A DNA stretch of 64,000 nucleotides, taken from the NCBI GenBank assembly GCA_964445115.1, contig CAYUJU010000005.1, positions 16,760 to 80,759 of the forward strand. Direction: 5' to 3'. Position 1 is the stretch's first letter. Each line of letters opens with the position of its first letter. The notes under the pieces are model-generated. The model saw nothing but the letters and a program-made list of their open reading frames with translations, made no database searches and had not been told where the DNA came from. Positions 41,263 through 49,312 of this stretch are shown here, one piece after another. The translations under genes were made by a program, and so were the position numbers. The DNA comes from CAIJXJ01 sp964445115. GTDB taxonomy: Bacteria > Pseudomonadota > Gammaproteobacteria > Burkholderiales > Methylophilaceae.

Positions 41263-41919
41263 GTGAATACCAATGTAATGGTTTTATTGGGGGTGTTGGC
41301 AGTAACAACTGGTTGCGCAATTCATGATGGTCGACCGCCGGTGGCTAACTATCATCCTGAAGCACAACACAAGCTGAAGTCCGTTTCACATTGGCAGATC
41401 GTGGCCGACGATATTGCAAGTCAAATCGAGCCCGTTGCGAAGGCCGAGGGGCAGCCCGTTTTCGTCCCGACAGCACCGACGACCTCATTCAGCAAAGTAT
41501 TTACTTCCCAGCTACGCAGCAGCCTTGTCAGGAAGGGTGTCAGGGTCAATTCGACAGAATCGGGAGCACTTGTGATCAATGTGAATGTTGATGAAGTCAG
41601 GCATGTAACTTTGGACAGGTATAAGCCCGGTTCGCTGACCGCACTGGCGGCGGGAGTGCTTGTGCTCCGCGAAGCCACTAATACTCTCAGAAGTACCATC
41701 GGCGCGGGAGCGGCGCTACTGGTAGCTGAAGATGCGTACAGGACATTCAGTGAATTGGACAAACGACCATCCACGGAAATCGTCATCACAACGACTGCGG
41801 AAAAGAATGCTCAATATGCAATTCACAAAACCGATGCGTACTACATTGATAGCGTGGATTCGTCGCTTTTTACTGATACCGGTCGTCAATTTCCGGTAGT
41901 CAAGGCGGGGGAGCGATGA
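41263..41919 (+). CDS. Hypothetical lipoprotein (218 aa)
   Basis: An unrecognised lipoprotein. The signal ends in a lipobox VTTGC, and the mature part starts AIHDGRPP. Residues ~60-110 (FSKVFTSQLRSSLVRKGVRV) resemble the conserved helical region of penicillin-binding protein activator or CsgG-like proteins, but I cannot name a family. The GTG at 41263 is preferred because AGGGAG stands upstream. Overlaps the FlgO-like gene by 4 bp (ATGA). Codon use is more AT-rich than the surroundings, as are its neighbours, which suggests recent acquisition. Confidence 0.72.
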   Translation: MNTNVMVLLGVLAVTTGCAIHDGRPPVANYHPEAQHKLKSVSHWQIVADDIASQIEPVAKAEGQPVFVPTAPTTSFSKVFTSQLRSSLVRKGVRVNSTESGALVINVNVDEVRHVTLDRYKPGSLTALAAGVLVLREATNTLRSTIGAGAALLVAEDAYRTFSELDKRPSTEIVITTTAEKNAQYAIHKTDAYYIDSVDSSLFTDTGRQFPVVKAGER

Positions 41920-42458
41920 TGAATACTTTTACCCGGTATCTTTGGATATTGGTCATTTTCACATTGTCGGGTTGTGCAACGCCTACGATTGCTCCCGAGC
42001 GGCAATCCACAATGATCGATGCCGCTTACTCAGCGGTGGATGCACTGATTGCGGGACAGAACATGTCACCCATGGCCTCTCCCAATGGCGGTGTTCGTGT
42101 GCTGGTCGCGACAGTTGCCGACCTGAATAAATTGAATCAATCGACGGCTTTTGGACGCCTGTTGGCCGAACAGATGTCCTCGCGACTTGCTCAAACCGGG
42201 ATTCCCGTCGGAGAACTGAAACTGACAGGAAAGTTGTACGTCAGTCAGTCTCAAGGAGAGTTGGTCTTGTCCAGAGAACTCAAGGAAATCAGTGGTAGTC
42301 AGAAAGCAGATTTGGTATTGGTGGGAACATACGTGGACGCAGGCCCATCTGTTTTCGTATCGCTGAAACTGGTAAGGGCATCAGACAATACAGTGTCAAA
42401 TGCTTACAATTTCGCAATGAAAAAGTCGACTTTCGTCGCCGCGTTGATGGCTAAATAG
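41916..42458 (+). CDS. FlgO-like lipoprotein
   Basis: A 180-residue lipoprotein (lipobox LSGC, followed by ATPTIAP). The pattern VLVATVADLNKLNQSTAFGRLLAEQMSSRL, VGELKLTGKLYVSQSQGELVLSREL and KADLVLVGTYVDAG resembles the FlgO domain of Vibrio flagellar outer-membrane proteins. No flagellar genes are in the window, so a flagellar role is doubtful; related proteins occur outside flagellar clusters. It is co-translated with the preceding lipoprotein gene, and the pair may form an envelope complex controlled by the XRE regulator. Confidence 0.75.
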   Translation: MMNTFTRYLWILVIFTLSGCATPTIAPERQSTMIDAAYSAVDALIAGQNMSPMASPNGGVRVLVATVADLNKLNQSTAFGRLLAEQMSSRLAQTGIPVGELKLTGKLYVSQSQGELVLSRELKEISGSQKADLVLVGTYVDAGPSVFVSLKLVRASDNTVSNAYNFAMKKSTFVAALMAK

Positions 42459-42674
42459 TGAAAAATGGTAGGCAAAATAAAACGTGCGGCCAAACTGCGG
42501 GAGCCTCTGTCCGCAATGCGAAAGCATGACGTGGGGGTTGCTATCGATCGAATTGCTACCGAACGCGCGAAATTGCGCCTGCCTTTCTTGCGACAATCTC
42601 GGAGAGTGTTGCTGCGTACGCTATGAAATACTGACAAGCAGGATGTGATCGATATTGATGACGCCAGAAACGAC
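42459..42674. other. Intergenic stretch without recognised gene
   Basis: This stretch separates the FlgO-like gene from the terminator of pqqA. A minus-strand frame crosses it but has no good ribosome site and unconvincing composition. No RNA gene was recognised. Confidence 0.5.
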
Positions 42675-42696
42675 AAAGGGAGCCGAGGCTCCCTTT
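42675..42696 (-). terminator. Rho-independent terminator of pqqA
   Basis: AAAGGGAGCC/GGCTCCCTTT form a 10-bp perfect stem with a 2-bp centre. On the minus strand it is 20 bp after the pqqA stop and is followed by TTTGTCGTTTC, a broken T-run. The same hairpin could serve the plus-strand lipoprotein unit, but that side has no T-run. Confidence 0.65.
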
Positions 42697-42715
42697 GCTG
42701 TGACGATCGTCTGAA

Positions 42716-42787
42716 TTAGCGATTGCAGACGTACATGGTCACTTCAAAACCGAAACGCATTTCAGTCACTTCTGGCTTGGTCCACAT
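42716..42787 (-). CDS. pqqA: PqqA, precursor peptide of pyrroloquinoline quinone
   Basis: A 23-codon gene whose product begins MWTKPEVTEM and ends TMYVCNR. It contains the invariant PqqA pair E15 and Y19 in the segment GFEVTMY, at the same positions as in Klebsiella PqqA. PqqE cross-links these two residues, and they then become the PQQ cofactor. The ATG at 42787 has AAGGAGA 7 bp upstream, and a terminator follows. No pqqB, C, D or E gene is within the window on either side: the XRE/lipoprotein genes lie on the left and hrpA on the right. It could be an extra copy, or the transcript may act separately from the main cluster. Function is clear from the peptide; location is unusual. Confidence 0.93.
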   Translation of the reverse strand: MWTKPEVTEMRFGFEVTMYVCNR

Positions 42788-42958
42788 GGTAAGTCTCCTT
42801 AAGTTTTAGTTGGTTTGGCAGGGTTGCAATCGCTTCCTTGCACGGTTCCCAATATACCTGCCCGTTTTGCTCGGATATTCGTGCGGGCCATGAACCAGAC
42901 CTCATGATTTTCATGAATCTGGGGTGTGGCTGGTGCATGGTAAAATGCACGCCTTCCT

Positions 42959-45900
42959 ATGAGTACAACCCCTTTCCCTTCATTGTCTGAGCTGGATGCG
43001 CGCCTGGCTGAGTGCATGCTGGCCGACCGCCATCCTCTGCAGCGCAAGCTGCGCGATATTCGCGAAGCCCGCAAGCTGAACAAGCCAGTCGATCGTCTGC
43101 TGGCGGAAACGGCAGCGCGTTTCGAGGCCTCCATGCGCAAGTTTGCGGCACGCAAGGCTGCCTTGCCCCAGCCGGAGTACCTGCAGGACTTGCCGGTCAA
43201 CCTGCGCCGGGAGGAGATCGCGGCGGCTATCGACAAGCATCAAGTGGTGATCGTCTGCGGCGAGACTGGCTCGGGCAAGACTACGCAGTTGCCCAAGATC
43301 TGCCTGGAACTGGGCCGTGGTGTCAGTGGGCTGATCGGCCATACCCAGCCGCGGCGGATTGCCGCACGGTCGGTGGCGTCGCGTATTGCGCAAGAGCTGA
43401 AAACTCCGTTGGGCGAGGCGGTGGGCTACAAGGTTCGCTTCAACGACAAGATTCAGGACAGCAGCTACGTCAAGCTGATGACGGACGGCATTCTGCTGGC
43501 CGAGACGCAGGGCGACCGCTTTCTTAACGCCTACGACACCATCATCATCGACGAGGCGCACGAGCGCAGTCTGAACATCGATTTCCTGCTCGGTTACCTG
43601 AAACAACTATTACCGAAGCGGCCCGATCTCAAGGTCATCGTGACCTCAGCCACGATCGACGCCGAGCGATTCTCCAAACACTTCAACGATGCCCCTGTGA
43701 TCGAGGTCTCCGGACGCATGTATCCGGTGGAAGTGCGCTATCGTCCGCTGCAGGAAACCGAAGAAGACGAGCAGGAAGAGACCATGGAGGCCGCGATTCT
43801 CGACGCGGTGGACGACCTGTCGCGCCTCGGCGGCGGCGATATCCTGGTATTCCTGCCCGGCGAACGCGAGATTCGCGATACCGCCGAGCATTTGCGCAAA
43901 CATCACCCCAAGGGGGCGGAAATCCTGCCCTTGTTCGCGCGTCTTTCCATCGAAGACCAGCAGAAAGTGTTCCGCCCATCTGGCGGGCGGCGCATCGTGT
44001 TGGCGACCAACGTGGCGGAAACCTCGCTGACGGTCCCGGGGATCAAGTACGTGATCGACACTGGCCTGGCCCGGATGAACCGTTACAGCGCGCGTGCCAA
44101 GGTGGAGCAACTGCAGATCGAGAAGATTTCGCAGGCAGCTGCCAGGCAGCGGGCTGGTCGTTGCGGCCGGGTGTCCAACGGTATCTGCGTGCGGCTGTAC
44201 TCGGAAGAAGACTTCAACAATCGGCCGGAATTTACCGACCCGGAAATCCTGCGCTCATCACTGGCTTCGGTCATCCTGCGCATGGCCTCGCTCAGGCTGG
44301 GCGATGTGGCCGAGTTTCCGTTCATCGAGCCGCCATACTCACGCTTGATCGCAGATGGCTACCAGCTGCTGCAGGAACTGGGCGCAGTAGACGAGCAACG
44401 CCGCATCACCGAGGTCGGCACGCAACTGGCCAAATTGCCGCTGGACCCGCGCATCGGCCGTATGATCCTTGCCGCCAAGCGCGAGAACTGCCTGCGCGAA
44501 ATTCTCATCATCGGTGCGGCGCTGGCGGTGCAGGACCCGCGCGAGCGGCCGATGGACAAAAGAGAAGCCGCTGACCAGGCGCATGCCAAGTTCGCCGACG
44601 AACGTTCCGACTTCATGGGCTTCCTCAAGCTGTGGGATTGGTATGACGATGCGCTGAAACACAAGAAGTCCAACCGCGACCTCCTGAACAAGTGCCACCA
44701 GAATTTCCTGTCATTCCTGCGCCTGAAGGAATGGCGGGAACTGCACGGGCAACTGGCCTCCATCGTCGGCGAGATGGAGTTCCACCAGAACACGGATGAA
44801 GCGGGCTACGACCAGATTCATCGTGCGCTACTGGCGGGCTTGCTGGGCAATATCGGGTTCAAGGATGGCGAGGCAGAGTCCTATCTCGGTGCCCGTGGCA
44901 TCCGCTTCCATATCGCCCTGGGCTCGGCGTTGAAGAAGCAGCGGCCCAAGTGGGTGATGGCGGCGGAGTTGATGGAAACGGCGAAGCTGTATGCCCGCTG
45001 CGTAGCGAAAATCGACCCGGACTGGATCGAACCGCTTGCACGCGGCCTGACGCAGAGCCATTACAGTGACCCGCGCTGGGACCGCAAGCCGGCGCAGGTA
45101 GTGGCGTGGGAGCGCGTCAGCCTGTATGGCCTGACCATCGTGCCCAAGCGACGCGTGCATTACGGCCCGATTGATCCGGTGGAGTCGCGAGAGATCTTCA
45201 TTCGCGAGGCGCTGGCCAATCGCGAATTTGACACGCGTGCACCGTTCTTCGCGCACAACAACCAGATGATCCGCGAGGTCGAGGAACTGGAGCACAAGGC
45301 GCGCCGGCAGGACGTGCTGGTGGACGAGCATGTGCTGTTCGCGTTCTACGATGCCCGCGTTCCTGAAGGGATCGTCAATGGCACGGGTTTCGAGAAGTGG
45401 CGGCAGGACGCTGAAAAAGACAACGCCAGACTGCTTTACCTGACTCGCGATGACCTGATGCGTCACGCGGCGACGGGAATCACGGAGGCGCAATTTCCTG
45501 AGACCTTCGATCTCGACGGTACCGAAGTCCCACTCAAGTATCGCTTTGAGCCGGGGCATGCGCTGGACGGTGTCACGGCCACCATTCCGCTGGCGCTGCT
45601 CAATCAGCTGGACCCGACGCGCGCGGAATGGCTGGTGCCGGGCATGATCCGCGAAAAGCTTACCCACCTGATCAAGGCGCTACCCAAAACCGTCCGCCGC
45701 GTGTGCGTGCCGGTACCGGAGTTTGTGACGGGCTTTCTGGAACAGGCCAAGGTAGGCGAGGGTGAGGTGTTGCCGACGCTGGCCGCTTATATCCAGCAAC
45801 GCACCGGGCTCAAGATGTCAGCTGCCGATTGGGACGAGCCGGTCCCGGCCCATCTGTTGATGAACTTCCGCGTGGTGGATGACGCCGGGCGCGAGCTCGC

Positions 45901-46843
45901 CATGGGGCGCGACTGGAAAGCCCTGCGCAACCAGCTCGGCCAGGCGGCACAGCTCACGTTCCGCAACGCCTCGCCCGACATCGAGAAATCCGGCCTGAAG
46001 CAATGGGATTTCGGCGATCTGCCGAAGAAGCTCGACTTCAGCCGCAACGGCCGCCAGATGACGGGTTACCCGGCGCTGGAAGACAACGGCGACAGCGTGG
46101 CGGTCAAGTTGTTCGATACGGAAACAGCAGCACAGGACTCTCATCGCAAGGGCGTCCGACGCCTGATGCGTTTTGAACTGAAGAAACAGATGAAGCAACT
46201 GGAGAAGGGGCTTCCGGGTTTCAACCAATACGCCATGCTGCTGCGCAACATCATGAATCCGGATGAGCTGAGGGAAGACATGCTGACCGCCATCGCCGAT
46301 CGCGCTTTTATCGGCGAGGACGAATTGCCTCGCAGCAACGCCGAATTCATGGCGCTGAAAGCGCGTGCCCGTACCCGGCTACCTGCTGTAGTGGAGGGAG
46401 CGGGGCGCCTGGCTTCGGCAATTGCGGCGGAAATTCAGCCGCTAGCGCAGAAGCTGAACGGGCTGCCATCTACCATGGCAAGGGTAAAACGAGAGGTCGA
46501 GGAACAGCAGCAGCGCCTGCTGCCCAAGCGATTCTTCAGCCAGACGCCATGGGAGCGCTTGCAGCATCTGCCACGTTACCTCAAGGGCTTGCGTCTGAGG
46601 CTGGAGAAATATCCGGGTGCGATCGAGCGCGACACGCGCCATGCACAGGCGATCCAGGAACTCTGGCAGCGCTGGGAAACCCGTATGGCGGCCGCCCGCA
46701 AGGCGGAGACCGTGACACCGGCGCTGGAAGAGTTCCGCTGGCTGCTGGAAGAACTGCGCGTCTCGTTGTTCGCGCAGGAGTTGAAAACGCCGTTCCCGGT
46801 CTCGGTGAAACGGCTGGAGAAGGTCTGGTCGGATATCACCTGA
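42959..46843 (+). CDS. hrpA: ATP-dependent RNA helicase HrpA
   Basis: A 1294-residue DEAH-box helicase (1300 in E. coli). Motif I is CGETGSGKTTQLPK, II IIDEAHERS, III VTSATIDAERF, V LATNVAETSLTVPGIKYVIDTG and VI QRAGRCGRV. The accessory HA2, OB-fold and long C-terminal DUF3418 region follow. HrpA resolves stalled ribosomes and remodels mRNA in E. coli. It starts at the ATG at 42959; a -10-like TAAAAT stands about 15 bp upstream. The divergent pqqA gene is 171 bp away. Confidence 0.97.
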   Translation: MSTTPFPSLSELDARLAECMLADRHPLQRKLRDIREARKLNKPVDRLLAETAARFEASMRKFAARKAALPQPEYLQDLPVNLRREEIAAAIDKHQVVIVCGETGSGKTTQLPKICLELGRGVSGLIGHTQPRRIAARSVASRIAQELKTPLGEAVGYKVRFNDKIQDSSYVKLMTDGILLAETQGDRFLNAYDTIIIDEAHERSLNIDFLLGYLKQLLPKRPDLKVIVTSATIDAERFSKHFNDAPVIEVSGRMYPVEVRYRPLQETEEDEQEETMEAAILDAVDDLSRLGGGDILVFLPGEREIRDTAEHLRKHHPKGAEILPLFARLSIEDQQKVFRPSGGRRIVLATNVAETSLTVPGIKYVIDTGLARMNRYSARAKVEQLQIEKISQAAARQRAGRCGRVSNGICVRLYSEEDFNNRPEFTDPEILRSSLASVILRMASLRLGDVAEFPFIEPPYSRLIADGYQLLQELGAVDEQRRITEVGTQLAKLPLDPRIGRMILAAKRENCLREILIIGAALAVQDPRERPMDKREAADQAHAKFADERSDFMGFLKLWDWYDDALKHKKSNRDLLNKCHQNFLSFLRLKEWRELHGQLASIVGEMEFHQNTDEAGYDQIHRALLAGLLGNIGFKDGEAESYLGARGIRFHIALGSALKKQRPKWVMAAELMETAKLYARCVAKIDPDWIEPLARGLTQSHYSDPRWDRKPAQVVAWERVSLYGLTIVPKRRVHYGPIDPVESREIFIREALANREFDTRAPFFAHNNQMIREVEELEHKARRQDVLVDEHVLFAFYDARVPEGIVNGTGFEKWRQDAEKDNARLLYLTRDDLMRHAATGITEAQFPETFDLDGTEVPLKYRFEPGHALDGVTATIPLALLNQLDPTRAEWLVPGMIREKLTHLIKALPKTVRRVCVPVPEFVTGFLEQAKVGEGEVLPTLAAYIQQRTGLKMSAADWDEPVPAHLLMNFRVVDDAGRELAMGRDWKALRNQLGQAAQLTFRNASPDIEKSGLKQWDFGDLPKKLDFSRNGRQMTGYPALEDNGDSVAVKLFDTETAAQDSHRKGVRRLMRFELKKQMKQLEKGLPGFNQYAMLLRNIMNPDELREDMLTAIADRAFIGEDELPRSNAEFMALKARARTRLPAVVEGAGRLASAIAAEIQPLAQKLNGLPSTMARVKREVEEQQQRLLPKRFFSQTPWERLQHLPRYLKGLRLRLEKYPGAIERDTRHAQAIQELWQRWETRMAAARKAETVTPALEEFRWLLEELRVSLFAQELKTPFPVSVKRLEKVWSDIT

Positions 46844-46864
46844 TATCGGCCACAACCAGCTTTC

Positions 46865-48106
46865 CTAGTCCGCTTCCTTGTCGAGATCGGCCACCCATTG
46901 GATCGCCGCCAGCGTGGCCTGATTGATGTCGGCCAGCTTGAGGTGGAGAGTTTCCAGCAGGCGCGCCGTTTCATTGAAATCACCGGCCTCCACGGATTCC
47001 ACCAGCGATAGCATCTGGCCCAGCAGTCCCTGGCGCAGCAACACCGCCACCTTGACTTCATCGATCAGGCCCAACTGATCGATAAGGTCTTCCATTCGGA
47101 CGCCCATCGCGGCATCAACCAGCGACAGCATACCGGTCATGAAGGCTTGGTCGAGCGCGTCCGATCCTTGTGCTGCAATGTCAGGATGCCGCTGCATCAG
47201 CAATTCCATCGTTTTTGCGCGGGTTGCCGCCAACTGCATCAGCGGGCTGGAGGACTGTGCGTTGTCCTGGGCATACAGCAGCAGTTGCAGCCAGCGTTGC
47301 AACTGGCTGCGCCCCAGCACGACCAGGGCCTGCTTGACCGAGCCGACTTTGTTGCGCATGCCCATCCCGACCGAGTTGACCAGGCGCAGCAGGCCGATGG
47401 TGAGATTGGGGCTTTCCTTGAAGGTCTGTTCGATCTTGGCGATTTCGATGTCTGCGGCGAGTTGGCTGATGATGCGCATCAGCTTGAGCTGGTCGGGGTT
47501 GGCCTTCTTGCCGGAGATGACGACCGGCTTGGCAAAGAAATAGCCCTGGAACATCGTAAAACCGAGGTTTTTGTAGCACTCGAACTGCGCCTGGTCCTCG
47601 ACCTTCTCGGCGAGAAGTTGCAGGCGTGGCCAACGCTTGAGGTGATGCAGTGTTTTCTCGATGGTCGGCGTATCCGAAAGCATTACATCGAATTTGATGA
47701 TGTCGACGATCTCGAACAGCGGGTCGTACACCGGCGCGTATTCGAAATCGTCCAGCGCCAGACGGAATCCCTTGACCTTGAGATCGCGGCAGCGGGCGAT
47801 GACCTGCTCGTCGATCGCGACGGTTTCCAGTAGCTCGAGCACGATGCGTTCGCGTGGCAGCAGTTCGAGCATGTCGCTCATCAGCAGATCGTAGGAGACA
47901 TTGATGAACCCGCTACGCTGGTCCAGCACGTTCTCGATGCCGAGGTTACTGATAGTGTTGACGATGACCGTTGCCGTGGCTTGCAGGTCATTGGTCACGC
48001 CGGCTGTCGCGGCCTGCCCTGAACGGAACAGTAGTTCGTAGGCGATGACCGACTGCGCGGCGTTCAGGATCGGCTGTCGGCCGAGATAGATTTCCGTATG
48101 TGGCAT
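46865..48106 (-). CDS. EAL-HDOD signalling protein with degenerate EAL domain
   Basis: A 413-residue protein: residues 1-200 an EAL-type domain and ~200-400 an HDOD domain. The catalytic EAL is replaced by YELLFR, and ELTE by ELLE, while LALDDFEY keeps one acidic pair, so c-di-GMP hydrolysis is unlikely; it may bind c-di-GMP or have lost it. HDOD shows LPQLA-like features (QLAADIEIAKIEQTFKESPNLTIGLLRLVNS). Such proteins (CdgJ type) regulate motility or attachment. Convergent with hrpA, 21 bp apart. Confidence 0.9.
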   Translation of the reverse strand: MPHTEIYLGRQPILNAAQSVIAYELLFRSGQAATAGVTNDLQATATVIVNTISNLGIENVLDQRSGFINVSYDLLMSDMLELLPRERIVLELLETVAIDEQVIARCRDLKVKGFRLALDDFEYAPVYDPLFEIVDIIKFDVMLSDTPTIEKTLHHLKRWPRLQLLAEKVEDQAQFECYKNLGFTMFQGYFFAKPVVISGKKANPDQLKLMRIISQLAADIEIAKIEQTFKESPNLTIGLLRLVNSVGMGMRNKVGSVKQALVVLGRSQLQRWLQLLLYAQDNAQSSSPLMQLAATRAKTMELLMQRHPDIAAQGSDALDQAFMTGMLSLVDAAMGVRMEDLIDQLGLIDEVKVAVLLRQGLLGQMLSLVESVEAGDFNETARLLETLHLKLADINQATLAAIQWVADLDKEAD

Positions 48107-48201
48107 GAGTGTGTCTCGCGGTCAGTCGTGGCAGGCCGGTCATCCCCTGAGTTGTTATAAGTTCGTTATCGGGGCGTCCAATTGCAACGACGCCTTCGTC
48201 G

Positions 48202-48232
48202 ATTATAGCGAGACAAACGGGTTACGGGCCAA
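48202..48232 (-). promoter_or_regulatory. Candidate promoter of the EAL-HDOD gene
   Basis: On the minus strand TATAAT (48207-48202) is preceded by TTGGCC (48232-48227) with 19 bp between, upstream of the gene starting at 48106. The -10 is perfect, the -35 and spacing weak. Confidence 0.4.
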
Positions 48233-49238
48233 GGCCCTGAAACTGCTTTTTGAGCGCATGCGGATCCAGGGATTTTCCGATCAGTACGAGTTGCGAAGGT
48301 TCGTCAGTCAGACCGGTCGGCAGGGGCGTGAACGGGTAGAGCACGTGCTGCACGGCGTGCACGGCAACCGTCCCCAGATCGGTGACATGCACGATGCCCT
48401 TGAGCCGTAGCAAGCGGGGGCCATAATCTTCACACAGCCTTTCCAGCGCGGTTTGCAGGGCGGCCGAGGTGAGCCCTTCCGGCAAGGTCAGAGTGAGCGT
48501 CCCGAGGTCTTTCGCGTGGGGCGAGGATGGCAGCGCACGGTTGGTATGGGAGGCGGGGCCGGGCGCACGCAGCCAGCGTGTGAGTCGCACCTGCGATGGC
48601 TGGCGATCGAACAGGCCGACATCCACGATTGCCGCAGCCTCGATCCGCCCCTGCGCGACGCGGTGGCAGGTGGCGCCTGGATTCAGGTCGGCGAGCGATC
48701 GCATCAGGGTATCGATGGTCTGCACTGGGCAGAGATCCGTCTTGGTCAGCAGCAGCACATCGGCGATGGCCGCCTGTTTCACGGCCTCTTCGTGCTGCGC
48801 GAGCTGTTCCAGGCCGAACGTGCTGTCCACCGTGACCACCACCGCGTCCAGGCGATACTGGTCGCGAATCACTTCCGCGTTGAGCAGGTTGGCGAGAATG
48901 GGGCCGGGGTCGGCGAGGCCGGTGGTTTCGATGATTAGCCGGTCGAAGTGGGGAATCGCCTGAAACGTGCGCTTGAAATAGAGGTCGCGCAAGGTGTCGG
49001 CCAGTTCCGTCCGCAGGACGCAGCAGAGGCAGCCGGAGCCGAGAAGCACAGTGTTGTCGGCGATGTAAGTGTCCTCGACGTTGCGAACCAGCAGATGGTC
49101 CAGCCCGGCTTCGCCAAGTTCGTTGATCACGACTGCGGTGTGCTGCATGCCGGGTTGGCGTAACAAGTGATTCAGCAGGGTGGTTTTGCCGCTGCCGAGG
49201 TAGCCTGTCAGCAGGGTGACGGGGATGCGCGTGTCCAT
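48222..49238 (-). CDS. CobW/YjiA-family GTPase metallochaperone
   Basis: A 338-residue G3E GTPase. Walker A GYLGSGKTTLLN is at the N-terminus, the metal-binding motif GSGCLCC (CxCC) follows at about residue 62, and the guanine motif LLTKTDL stands near 160. A C-terminal CobW_C domain ends the protein. It probably delivers zinc or cobalt to a target enzyme. An upstream extension to 49301 is not supported; the ATG at 49238 begins the conserved MDTRIPVTLLTG. It is divergent from the RNB gene with 74 bp between. No Zur-type operator was recognised. Confidence 0.92.
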   Translation of the reverse strand: MDTRIPVTLLTGYLGSGKTTLLNHLLRQPGMQHTAVVINELGEAGLDHLLVRNVEDTYIADNTVLLGSGCLCCVLRTELADTLRDLYFKRTFQAIPHFDRLIIETTGLADPGPILANLLNAEVIRDQYRLDAVVVTVDSTFGLEQLAQHEEAVKQAAIADVLLLTKTDLCPVQTIDTLMRSLADLNPGATCHRVAQGRIEAAAIVDVGLFDRQPSQVRLTRWLRAPGPASHTNRALPSSPHAKDLGTLTLTLPEGLTSAALQTALERLCEDYGPRLLRLKGIVHVTDLGTVAVHAVQHVLYPFTPLPTGLTDEPSQLVLIGKSLDPHALKKQFQGLGP

Positions 49239-49312
49239 ATGCCCGGAATGATACAGGGTGGCGGGCACCATTCCACGGTAAAATGCCCCCTGATGATTCA
49301 AGAATGTATGAC

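Noticed and set aside
42404..42676. Minus-strand 90-codon frame between the FlgO-like gene and pqqA
   Set aside because: No ribosome site, overlaps the end of the lipoprotein gene, odd Ser/Arg composition; the region has no sign of selection that I can see.
42762..42950. 62-codon minus-strand frame overlapping the pqqA start
   Set aside because: It lies in another frame over the pqqA leader and has no family resemblance; the pqqA frame has the ribosome site and conserved residues.
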